Source of the DNA: Maribacter sp.
GTDB lineage: Bacteria; Bacteroidota; Bacteroidia; Flavobacteriales; Flavobacteriaceae
Length of the DNA stretch: 64,000 nucleotides
Reading direction: 5' to 3'
Assembly (NCBI GenBank): GCA_020629415.1
Contig: JAHDDL010000013.1
Coordinates: 1-64,000, forward strand
The notes below the pieces were generated by a model, which was given only the letters and a program-made list of their open reading frames with translations, searched no databases and was not told the DNA's origin. Both the position numbers and the translations under genes were made by a program. Below are positions 17,115-24,736 of this stretch, one piece after another. Positions within the stretch are counted from its first letter, which is position 1. Each line of letters starts with the position of its first letter.

Positions 17115-17705
17115 ATGGCGACCACAGATAAATTACTACTAGCATTTCAACAATTTGACGAAGCCAATAAGCAAGATCCAAATACCGAAGTTTTTGAAGG
17201 TACTACCTACCCAAAAGAAGTATTGTACGGTATTCGCATGACAGAAAGACTAAATGCCTTTGACCCCAATGCATCTGAAGCATTACGCCTAACCGCAAGA
17301 TGTCAACATATCTGTAGATGGGAAATTCCTAGAGAATCTTACGAGATGAACCGTGAAGGGTATTTGAGATGGAGACAAGAATTAAAAAAGTTCCATGCCA
17401 CAAAAGCCGCTTCTATTCTAGAAGATATTGGCTATGACAAGGAAACCATTGACAATGTCAAATTTCTTTTACAGAAAAAACAACTAAAGAAAAACGAAGA
17501 AACCCAAACTTTGGAAGATGTTATTTGTTTGGTCTTTTTAGAGTTCTATTTTGAACCCTTTGCCCATAAACACCCAGAGGACAAAACTATTGATATTCTT
17601 CAAAAAACATGGAGAAAAATGTCAATCAAGGGTCAAGAAGCAGCTTTAAAACTTCCCCTTTCTAAATTCTCTTTAGACTTAATTACCAAGGCCCTAAACG
17701 CCTAG
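17115..17705 (+). CDS. DUF4202-family protein of the nitrite reductase operon
   Basis: This 196-aa soluble protein is recognisable as DUF4202 from its opening (FQQFDEANKQDP) and the conserved ARCQHICRWEIPRESY and YLRWRQELKKFHA blocks. It is all-helical in appearance, with conserved His, Cys, Trp and Glu residues suggestive of a metal or small-ligand site; no catalytic signature is known to me. It is embedded 21 bases after nirD and 22 bases before the sensor kinase, which argues for a role tied to nitrite reductase maturation, stability or regulation. The function is unknown. Confidence 0.85.
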   Translation: MATTDKLLLAFQQFDEANKQDPNTEVFEGTTYPKEVLYGIRMTERLNAFDPNASEALRLTARCQHICRWEIPRESYEMNREGYLRWRQELKKFHATKAASILEDIGYDKETIDNVKFLLQKKQLKKNEETQTLEDVICLVFLEFYFEPFAHKHPEDKTIDILQKTWRKMSIKGQEAALKLPLSKFSLDLITKALNA

Positions 17706-17727
17706 TTTAATATACGATTGCTTTTTT

Positions 17728-19578
17728 ATGGACCATAACGAGCGTAACATACCATTGGACACCGCTACGTTTATACGTATACGTAAATGGTACCTATTGG
17801 CATTGGCCGCTATTGCGCTTACGGTAATTATTGCCCAAGTACTTATTCAACTACATTTAAAGGCACAATCTGGCGATTCTCAACTTATAAACATTGCGGG
17901 TAGGCAACGTGCCTTTAGTCAAAAATTGACAAAAGAGACTTTACTATTAAAAGCGCTGAACAACCCTGAGGAGAAAAAATTAGTGTTATCGGAAATTGTA
18001 AAAACCCTAGAAATTTGGAAAGTTTCCCATATGGGCCTTCATTTAGGCGATGCCTCCTTTAACCTACCCTATGAAGATGACCCCAAAGTACAATCACTGT
18101 TCAAAAAACTTGATCCGCATCATAATGCCATGGTCAATGCCATAGAACATGTACTATTCACCCATCAACAAAATATTAATGCACCGGTAGAGCAAGCAGA
18201 TTTAGAAACCTTATTAAATAATGAGCGGCAGTTTTTAAACCTCATGGACCAAATTGTCAATGAGTATGATGCACGTAGTAACGAACAGCTTCAAAAGTTA
18301 AAACGAAAAGAATATTGGCTACTTGCTTTTTCGCTACTAATTCTTCTGCTCGAAATCTTTGTTATTTTCAGGCCCTTATCCATCCAAATTAAAAATACCA
18401 TTGGCCATTTAATAGGAAAAGATGCGGAGTCTAAAAATCAGCTTGAAAAAATACAAAGCCTCTATGACGAAAAGGAACGCTCGCTAAAAGAACTACAAGA
18501 ACTGAATTTTGTAATTGACAATGCTGCTCTTTTTGCAAGTATTAGAAAAGATGGTAGTATTGTTTTTATCAGTAAAAAGTTTTTAGATCTTTTAGGATAT
18601 GAAACTACCCCGGTCAACAAACCAATTTCAGAAATACTTACTGTAGAAGAAGGGCAGCAATCTTATTTAAAAGAGGTGTTGAAAATAAACCGAAAGAATG
18701 TAATACGTAATGAGGAATTGCAGGTGGTAACAGAAAATGGCCATACCGTTTGGTTAGATATGTCCATTGTTCCCATGCACCAATCTACCCTAGAACAAGA
18801 CATTCTTATTCTTTGTTCAGATATTACCGAGCGTAAAGAAAACCAGCTTAAGGTACAGGAATTGACCAAGCAAAATTTTGAGGAGCGCATGCAGCAAAAA
18901 AAGGCGCAAGCAAGTCAGATCGTAGAAGGTCAAGAAGAGGAAAGAAAGCGTATTGCAAAAGATATTCATGATGGAATAGGTCAAATGCTTACTGCATTAA
19001 AATTTAATATTGAATCTATAGATATTGAGGACCAAACAAAAACAGCTGAGAAAATTGATTACTTAAAAGCACTTACATCAGACTTAATAAAAGGTGTCAG
19101 AACAGCAACTTTTAACCTTACCCCTCCAGAATTAAGTGATCATGGTATATTTCCGGCCATACAAAAAATGACCGCCGAGCTTTCTAAATTGACCGGTAAG
19201 ACCATTCTCTTCAAAAATAAGACAGATGCCAACATTAGATTTGATTCTTTGGCAGAAACCAACATTTATAGAGTAACACAAGAAGCGGTGAACAACGCCA
19301 TTAAATATGCCGAAGCCAATTATATTTTGGTTACCCTAAATTATTCGTATCCCATTTTAAGTGTCGTCATTGATGATGATGGAAAAGGTTTTGACGATTC
19401 TATTTTAGGTAAATTACCTAAAAATAATAGTGAAGGCGGTATGGGCCTGTTTTTCATGAAAGAACGTATAGATTACATAAATGGGAGGCTGTTCATAAAC
19501 TCGGAATTGGGTAAAGGAACACGAGTAACCATTAATTATAAAACTGAGGAAAACAAAATTTTACATGGAAAGGAATGA
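17728..19578 (+). CDS. NarX/PilJ-type sensor histidine kinase, probable nitrate/nitrite sensor
   Basis: This 616-aa membrane kinase has TM1 (about 22-43), a periplasmic helical PilJ-like sensor with the P-box-like motif INIAGRQRAFSQKL (54-67), TM2 (about 197-217), a coiled linker and a PAS domain (about 260-370). HisKA_3 carries phospho-acceptor H414 in KDIHDGIGQ, and the HATPase_c domain shows EAVNNAIKYA, DDGKGFD and GGMGLFFMKERI. In NarX the equivalent P-box binds nitrate. HisKA_3 kinases partner NarL-type regulators, and the only one in the window is at 442-1116. The 3' end overlaps the sirohaem synthase gene by 14 bases. Ligand assignment is inferred from operon context. Confidence 0.85.
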   Translation: MDHNERNIPLDTATFIRIRKWYLLALAAIALTVIIAQVLIQLHLKAQSGDSQLINIAGRQRAFSQKLTKETLLLKALNNPEEKKLVLSEIVKTLEIWKVSHMGLHLGDASFNLPYEDDPKVQSLFKKLDPHHNAMVNAIEHVLFTHQQNINAPVEQADLETLLNNERQFLNLMDQIVNEYDARSNEQLQKLKRKEYWLLAFSLLILLLEIFVIFRPLSIQIKNTIGHLIGKDAESKNQLEKIQSLYDEKERSLKELQELNFVIDNAALFASIRKDGSIVFISKKFLDLLGYETTPVNKPISEILTVEEGQQSYLKEVLKINRKNVIRNEELQVVTENGHTVWLDMSIVPMHQSTLEQDILILCSDITERKENQLKVQELTKQNFEERMQQKKAQASQIVEGQEEERKRIAKDIHDGIGQMLTALKFNIESIDIEDQTKTAEKIDYLKALTSDLIKGVRTATFNLTPPELSDHGIFPAIQKMTAELSKLTGKTILFKNKTDANIRFDSLAETNIYRVTQEAVNNAIKYAEANYILVTLNYSYPILSVVIDDDGKGFDDSILGKLPKNNSEGGMGLFFMKERIDYINGRLFINSELGKGTRVTINYKTEENKILHGKE

Positions 19579-20149
19579 GCTTTACCCCGTATTTTTAAAA
19601 GTATCCAACCTGCATATCTTAATTGTTGGCGGTGGAAATGTTGCGTTAGAAAAACTTACTTTTTTATTGAAATCCAGCCCTACGGCACATGTTGAAATGG
19701 TATCACCAATGTTTAGGGAAGAAACTATAGCCTTGGCCAATAAGTTTGGCATTAAAATGAATGTGGCACCTTATGATGTTTCTTATTTGAAAGGGAAACA
19801 TATTGCCATTGCCACTACGGATAATGTTCCGGTAAACGAGCAAGTTTACCACGACTGCAGAGAAAGGCAAATACTGGTGAACGTAGCCGACAACCCACCG
19901 TTTTGCGATTTCTATATGGGGGGTATCGTAACCAAGGGAAATGTGAAAGTAGCCATTTCTACCAACGGAAAATCACCGACCACTGCCAAAAGATTACGTC
20001 AATTTTTTGAGGATGTAATTCCTGAAAATATTGATGACCTTGTTAAAAACCTCAACGAATTTAGAAAAACCATTAAGGGCGATTTTGAAGAAAAAGTTGA
20101 AACCCTAAATGAATTTACCAAGGGCTTGGTGAACAAGAAAAAAGACTGA
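19565..20149 (+). CDS. Precorrin-2 dehydrogenase / sirohydrochlorin ferrochelatase (Met8/CysG-N type)
   Basis: This 194-aa sirohaem synthase acts after CobA: it oxidises precorrin-2 with NAD to sirohydrochlorin and inserts iron. It has a Rossmann motif (HILIVGGGNVALEK), the family block NPPFCDFYMGGIVTKG and the substrate-site stretch VAISTNGKSPTTAKRLR. The length matches the stand-alone single-domain type rather than full CysG. It overlaps the kinase by 14 bases and is the last gene of the nir operon. It ends one base from the convergent neighbour. Together with cobA it supplies sirohaem for NirB. Confidence 0.9.
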   Translation: MERNELYPVFLKVSNLHILIVGGGNVALEKLTFLLKSSPTAHVEMVSPMFREETIALANKFGIKMNVAPYDVSYLKGKHIAIATTDNVPVNEQVYHDCRERQILVNVADNPPFCDFYMGGIVTKGNVKVAISTNGKSPTTAKRLRQFFEDVIPENIDDLVKNLNEFRKTIKGDFEEKVETLNEFTKGLVNKKKD

Positions 20150-20150
20150 C

Positions 20151-20705
20151 CTATTTCTCAAAACTTAAGTGGGCAACATCATGGCTACAACTGTAATGTG
20201 CATTATCCGCAGCGTAAACAGAAGCATCTGCAGACTCTTTTGCATCTTTTATTAGGCGTTGTGCTTTTCTCATGTAAAACTGTAAATTACCCAAATTGTT
20301 TGCCTTTGCGGCATTTTTTACATTTTCAAAAGCTTCAGTAGAAAAGTCGCGGGAATCTATGGCATGTCTTTCTGCATCGATCGTATAACTTATAGTCTCT
20401 TCTAAACCGCAAGTTTGAGAATCATATTGGGCTTCAGATGCTAATATTACCGCCTCGTCGGCAGCATTTACTGCTTGTCCCATTAATAACATAACCGTTT
20501 TTGCGTTTTTTCTTGCCTTACTTATTGAAGCATCAAAGGCAGCGATTTCCGCTGGGCCGCTTAATGAATCTGACAGTGTACTGAACTGTGACATAAAACG
20601 CTGTACGTCGCTAATTTCACTTTTAAAAACTTCGCATTGTGCTTGAACATACGTTGATACAAAAAACAGAAAAACAACTTTAAGGTAGGTTTTAATCGTA
20701 ATCAT
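20151..20705 (-). CDS. Secreted helical hypothetical protein
   Basis: This 184-aa protein has a cleavable signal peptide (about 1-23, cleavage after VQAQ) and a mature part rich in Ala, Asp and Glu. It is probably all alpha-helical (SKARKNAKTVMLLMGQAVNAADEA..., RKAQRLIKDAKESADAS) and has a few cysteines (near residues 24, 98 and 174) that could be disulfide-linked in the periplasm. I do not recognise a family. It converges with the sirohaem synthase gene with one base between stop codons and is apparently monocistronic. Confidence 0.7.
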   Translation of the reverse strand: MITIKTYLKVVFLFFVSTYVQAQCEVFKSEISDVQRFMSQFSTLSDSLSGPAEIAAFDASISKARKNAKTVMLLMGQAVNAADEAVILASEAQYDSQTCGLEETISYTIDAERHAIDSRDFSTEAFENVKNAAKANNLGNLQFYMRKAQRLIKDAKESADASVYAADNAHYSCSHDVAHLSFEK

Positions 20706-20885
20706 ATTTGGAAGAAATTTGATTTATTAAATACTAACTGCATAATTCTACAAATCGTATTATTATTAGGCCAACTGCATAAAATAAAGAAAATTCTTGT
20801 TAATTGTTAATTTGACCAACCAACATTGTTACAAATTATGAGCAAGTTTTCAATACCTTTAAAGTTTGAACTTCAGTGCTCTATA

Positions 20886-21938
20886 ATGACTAAAGAATCT
20901 ATCCAAAAAATAATTGCCAAGTTCAACCTTAACACTGGTTCGTTGCAATACACCCCATTAACGAACGGACTTATAAACGACACCTATTTAGTTACCAATG
21001 ACGATGACCAGCAATACATTCTTCAGAAAATAAACACTCACGTATTTAAGAATGCTGATGTTCTAATGGATAATATACAATTTGCTTTGCCTTTTCTTTC
21101 TGCAGAAGATTATGCTCATATTACTTTTCTTAGTACGTTATCAGGTAAGAATCATCTAGTTCAAGATAATGATTTCTGGAGAATGATGACCTACATACCC
21201 AACAGCTCCACTTACAATACAACAACCCAAACTTCTACCGCTTTTGAAGCAGGACGCATTGTTGGCAAGTTTCATCAGCTCATGCAACATGCAGATACGA
21301 CACTATTTAATGATACCTTGCCCAAATTTCATAATCTAAATTTTAGAACACAAGAGTTTCAAGAAACACTACGGAAAGCTGAAACGCAAAAAAAAGAAAT
21401 TGCCCACATTGCCATTAAAAAGGCGCAGTCATTTCTTAAAGAACTTCAGAATTTAAATACTAGTATTTTACCTGTTAGAATTTGCCATAACGATACAAAA
21501 CTGAATAATATTTTATTCTCTAAATCAACAAAAAAAGCATTGTGTCTTATTGATCTTGATACGATTATGAAGGGCTATTTCTTCTATGATTTTGGTGATG
21601 CCATTAGAACTGTAGTTAACCATGCACCTGAAGATGAGCAGAACCACGAACTCATTTATTTTAATGAATCATTATTCAAAGCCTTTGTAGATGGCCTAGC
21701 TGCTAACGGACCAATATTTACTTCCGCAGAAAAAGAGAGCCTACCCTTAGGTGCCGTTTTTATGCCATTTATTCACGGTCTACGGGCACTTACGGATTAT
21801 CTGAATAACAACAAGTATTACAAAGTAACTTACGAAAACCAGAATTTAGACCGTTGCCAAAGTCTATTTGATTTTGCGGAAAAAGCGTTGGCAAAAAAAG
21901 AGTTTATGAGCAATTATATTAAAAAGGTCCTAGTCTAA
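20886..21938 (+). CDS. APH/choline-kinase-fold sugar kinase (NahK-like)
   Basis: This 350-aa cytoplasmic kinase has the aminoglycoside phosphotransferase fold. Visible are the N-lobe with NGLINDTYLV and the ATP-lysine strand YILQKI, the catalytic loop ICHNDTKLNNILF (H-x-D-x4-N) and the metal site LIDLDTI followed by YDFGDAIR. This pattern resembles N-acetylhexosamine 1-kinase NahK and related phosphotransferases of Bacteroidota, so a sugar substrate is the best guess. I chose ATG 20886; an in-frame upstream ATG at 20826 would add 20 poorly conserved residues. Confidence 0.78.
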   Translation: MTKESIQKIIAKFNLNTGSLQYTPLTNGLINDTYLVTNDDDQQYILQKINTHVFKNADVLMDNIQFALPFLSAEDYAHITFLSTLSGKNHLVQDNDFWRMMTYIPNSSTYNTTTQTSTAFEAGRIVGKFHQLMQHADTTLFNDTLPKFHNLNFRTQEFQETLRKAETQKKEIAHIAIKKAQSFLKELQNLNTSILPVRICHNDTKLNNILFSKSTKKALCLIDLDTIMKGYFFYDFGDAIRTVVNHAPEDEQNHELIYFNESLFKAFVDGLAANGPIFTSAEKESLPLGAVFMPFIHGLRALTDYLNNNKYYKVTYENQNLDRCQSLFDFAEKALAKKEFMSNYIKKVLV

Positions 21939-21939
21939 T

Positions 21940-22506
21940 TTATTTTGAAACTAAACGGTCTAACAACTCTCGTACTTTTGTACCGTTCCAATCTGCGGCA
22001 CCGGTTTCTTTTATTAAAATTTTTCCGTTGGCACTGATTACAAAGTTGGTAGGAATGCTATTTTCTTGCAGTATTAAAGGAGCTTGCATTTGTGGGAAAT
22101 AGATAGGTAGCTCATAACCCCTCTTTTTAATAAACCGCTGCACAGTTTCTGGTTCTTCATGGGTCAAAAGTATAAAATTGACTTTGTCCCCGTAGTCTTT
22201 ATATAACTCTTGAATTCCCGGTAATTCTGCTATACATGGCGGACACCAAGTTGCCCAATAACTGATAAAAGTAACCTTGCCTTTACCTACTGATATGTTT
22301 TGTGAATTACCCTGTAAATCGACAACAGCATATTGAAATGGAGCAACCTCATTCTGGTCTTCTTCATCTTCAACACTAGGAGACCAAACAGCAACTTTAA
22401 GCTTATTGATCGCTACCTGTATAGGTGTTCTTGTCTGCGGAATCAACAGTAGCAAAATGAACACCACAAATAGGATATCGCTTATTTTTAATTTTCGCTT
22501 TCTCAT
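21940..22506 (-). CDS. TlpA/ResA-like membrane-anchored thioredoxin
   Basis: This protein has an N-terminal membrane anchor (about 10-27 from the chosen start MRKRKLKISD) and a periplasmic AhpC/TSA-type thioredoxin fold with active site WATWCPPC and the cis-Pro region SIPTNFVI. It is expected to reduce disulfides in exported proteins or cytochromes; a role in cytochrome c maturation would suit the multihaem proteins nearby but is not shown. An alternative ATG at 22554 adds 16 residues without a signal feature. Its stop codon nearly abuts the convergent kinase gene. Confidence 0.85.
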   Translation of the reverse strand: MRKRKLKISDILFVVFILLLLIPQTRTPIQVAINKLKVAVWSPSVEDEEDQNEVAPFQYAVVDLQGNSQNISVGKGKVTFISYWATWCPPCIAELPGIQELYKDYGDKVNFILLTHEEPETVQRFIKKRGYELPIYFPQMQAPLILQENSIPTNFVISANGKILIKETGAADWNGTKVRELLDRLVSK

Positions 22507-22638
22507 ATAAAGACTAAGTTGAAGTATTTGGGGATTATTTACAGGGAATTTCAATTTGTGCTACAAAATGGTACTATATTACCAGTAATTCATTTAAATT
22601 AAGTCTCAAACAGAACTATTGTTCAATTTAAAAGATAA

Positions 22639-22827
22639 TCATGTGTTATTCCGCTCTTGCAAATATCCATTCAAAATTACTCCAAATAAAGCAAGCCAAA
22701 TTAATCGGTACATCCAAATATCAATTTCATAACCGAAGAATCGTCCTGTATCTCCCATACCCCAAAAACTGTATGCGATGGTTATTAAAGCTAATATCAT
22801 TCCAATAATTGACAGTGTTTTTCTCAT
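22639..22827 (-). CDS. Small two-helix membrane protein
   Basis: This 62-aa protein has two hydrophobic helices (about 4-24 and 38-57) and a short polar tail (QERNNT). It has no recognised family or motif beyond membrane insertion. It lies in the same orientation as the other small genes from 22.6 to 24.2 kb. Confidence 0.5.
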   Translation of the reverse strand: MRKTLSIIGMILALITIAYSFWGMGDTGRFFGYEIDIWMYRLIWLALFGVILNGYLQERNNT

Positions 22828-22872
22828 AATGCTTAATGTTGTTTTTCTAATTACTGGACTAAAACTTAACCC

Positions 22873-23115
22873 TTATTTTCTGGAATCTAATTCTTTTTTT
22901 AACGTATTCATGTTCTTTACATTTAAAGGAATAATAGTTGATAAAGCTAACGGAACTGCCACTAAAGGAGTAAACCCATCTTGTATAGAAACGTAGATAA
23001 AGAAAAGTAAACAGCCTGTTAAAACAATTGCCAAAAGCCACACCATAGTTTTCGCAGCAGTATGTTTTTTAAGCAGTTTCTCATTACTTAATTTAGAAAG
23101 TGATTCTTTGTTCAT
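22873..23115 (-). CDS. Small two-helix membrane protein with basic N-terminus
   Basis: This 80-aa protein has a charged N-terminal helix (1-20, KLSNEKLLKKH) and two membrane segments (about 25-45 and 50-67), ending in a Lys/Arg-rich tail. The form resembles small flavobacterial membrane proteins of unknown role often found next to similar ones. No motif allows a functional call. The gene precedes the 62-aa membrane protein by 45 bases. Confidence 0.55.
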   Translation of the reverse strand: MNKESLSKLSNEKLLKKHTAAKTMVWLLAIVLTGCLLFFIYVSIQDGFTPLVAVPLALSTIIPLNVKNMNTLKKELDSRK

Positions 23116-23151
23116 TTTTAATAATTAAGACGGTCTATTAAATAAATCTTG

Positions 23152-23706
23152 CTATTCGTTACAACGTTTTTGGGTGTTCTTATTCTTCCATTGAATCCAA
23201 TATTCCTGTAAACCTTCAGGAGTCTTTTTCAGCTTACTGATATCTAAAGATTCTCCGGGCAGTAAAAGAGAACTCAACTCCGTTTTTCTTCTAAGTAATG
23301 AAGGAGCGTGATTCCACCCACCAACATGATCAAAAGATGTATAGGCGTCGCATTTCGTAAGCACAGTAACAAATGGAATCTTAAGCTTATACGTCACCTT
23401 ACCAGAACCCATACCTTCGGTAGACATATCTATGTTCGTAAAGTCTACTTTTACGTACTTATTCTTAGAATAGAGTTCCTTTAATTTATCCCCAACTTTG
23501 GCAGACATGGTGTTAGAAAACTGATGAGCAACATCTGACCCATCTATAAATTCTTTGCCATAAAAATTGCCAAAACAGCCATCATCTGTACATTCAATAC
23601 TAACCGTAGTTTGTACTTGAGTTTTCACTGTTACTTTTTGAGAATAGGCAGCATGAGATACGCAAACAGAAATAAGAAATACTTGTATATTCTTTATAAA
23701 TCTCAT
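23152..23706 (-). CDS. Secreted hypothetical protein with cysteine pairs
   Basis: From the ATG at 23706 the 184-aa product starts with a good signal peptide (MRFIKNIQVFLISVCVSHA, cleavage near YSQ). The longer frame from 23739 would put 11 charged residues in front of it. The mature protein has Cys in IECTDDGCFGNF, TKCDAY and KRCNE, suggesting disulfides in the periplasm. No known domain is recognised. It ends the small operon that includes the 89-aa and 58-aa proteins just upstream. Confidence 0.65.
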   Translation of the reverse strand: MRFIKNIQVFLISVCVSHAAYSQKVTVKTQVQTTVSIECTDDGCFGNFYGKEFIDGSDVAHQFSNTMSAKVGDKLKELYSKNKYVKVDFTNIDMSTEGMGSGKVTYKLKIPFVTVLTKCDAYTSFDHVGGWNHAPSLLRRKTELSSLLLPGESLDISKLKKTPEGLQEYWIQWKNKNTQKRCNE

Positions 23707-23745
23707 TTCTCTTGGGTTATTTTCAATGAATCTACTCAAAGAAAA

Positions 23746-24015
23746 CTACTCAGCCGTTTCTTCTTTAGACTTATTGTACTTAGTGAATTCTATCTTTTTA
23801 TCCTCTAAAATCTTATAGAACCTACGGTGACTAATTTTAAGGTCTTTAGTGATTTGAGCTACCTTTTTCTTTTTCTTCTTGTACAATTTAATCTCTGCCG
23901 TTACAGCTTTGTTGAAGTAATATTTTTGTAACGCATCTACTACTTCTAATTCGGTTTTGCTGCTAGTACTAGTCAACAATTCTATCTCATATTTTATTTG
24001 TTGTAAGCCTTTCAT
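23746..24015 (-). CDS. Small basic protein with helix-turn-helix-like C-terminus
   Basis: This 89-aa protein has an acidic helical N-terminal half and a run of Lys (KKKKKK) around residue 48, followed by a segment shaped like a helix-turn-helix (VAQITKDLKISHRRFYKIL, about 52-70). Nucleic acid binding is plausible but not proven. It starts 9 bases after the stop of the 58-aa gene and ends 39 bases before the secreted protein start, so the three probably form an operon. Confidence 0.55.
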   Translation of the reverse strand: MKGLQQIKYEIELLTSTSSKTELEVVDALQKYYFNKAVTAEIKLYKKKKKKVAQITKDLKISHRRFYKILEDKKIEFTKYNKSKEETAE

Positions 24016-24024
24016 GCCTCTGAG

Positions 24025-24201
24025 TTATTTTTCTGGAACTGGGTCAAAAAACCTGGTTTTCAGATGCTCATACTTTTCTAAATCTTCTAAAGAATGATTG
24101 CCATAATCATTGGCGATATCAAATTTTACATTGTTGTTTGCTAAAAATGTAGCTACTCTTTCTAGCTCTTCGGGGGAACCTTTAATTTCAATCTTTGCCA
24201 T
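24025..24201 (-). CDS. 58-aa small protein
   Basis: A short frame starts at ATG 24201 (MAKIEIKGSPEELERVATFL) and ends at TAA 24025-24027. It has an amphipathic beta-alpha pattern and an acidic, aromatic C-terminus (KTRFFDPVPEK). No signal or membrane segment is present. The 9-base gap to the 89-aa gene and the well-formed alpha/beta pattern support it as a real gene. The function is unknown. Confidence 0.6.
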   Translation of the reverse strand: MAKIEIKGSPEELERVATFLANNNVKFDIANDYGNHSLEDLEKYEHLKTRFFDPVPEK

Positions 24202-24636
24202 TATTTACAAGTGCATTTTATATAGTGCTTGCCTAATTTAATACTATTCTTTGAATTCTGTGCGGTAAAATACCCTCGTAAGGTATATACCTATAAAAGT
24301 TAATTGGATTTTTAGAATTATAGCTGTTACGTTACGAATTCAGTAGATTTTCTTGAAAGTAGCGTTAATTGGGGTAAAAAGTAAAGGTTAATTAATTCGT
24401 AGTTGTACGTTAATAAAAAAGCCCATTAATAAAGAGCAACACTAATAGATTCTGGGGGAACTTTAGTACACTAATATTAAGGGCTGCTTCAATTTAACAT
24501 TTTATTGGGAAATACAAAAATCGGTTTTTAGAGTTTAATTGAAGTTCATATCATAAAAACTACTTAAAAAGCAAGAAAGCAGCTATTTAGGCTACTTTCT
24601 AAAATCTGAATTTTTATTTCAGTTTTTGTTATAATT
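24202..24636. other. Intergenic stretch, no gene seen
   Basis: This 435-base AT-rich gap lies between the small-protein operon start and the terminator of the M14 gene. It has only short stop-interrupted frames. An imperfect hairpin (AGAAAG ... CTTTCT, about 24574-24600) is the only structure noted. It probably contains the promoter of the 58-aa gene operon. Confidence 0.5.
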
Positions 24637-24669
24637 AAAAATGCCCACCGAAATTCGATGGGCATTTTT
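24637..24669 (-). terminator. Rho-independent terminator after the M14 gene
   Basis: AAAAATGCCCA and TGGGCATTTTT form an 11-bp perfect stem, extended inside by CGAA/TTCG. T and A tracts on the two flanks let it work in both directions. It lies 68 bases past the peptidase stop on the minus strand. Confidence 0.85.
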
Positions 24670-24736
24670 GGTATTTACCCTTTCTGCTATTGAAAGATTA
24701 TATCACTTTAACCTATGTTAATTCATATACTTGATA

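Noticed and set aside
17774-17785. Two adjacent TACGTA copies inside the sensor kinase gene
   Set aside because: They have no 4-base spacer, lie in coding sequence encoding the start of TM1, and there is no transcription start nearby; probably codon-driven.
24574-24600. Hairpin AGAAAG...CTTTCT as a terminator
   Set aside because: The stem is imperfect and no T-tract follows; the strong terminator at 24637-24669 already serves the neighbouring gene.
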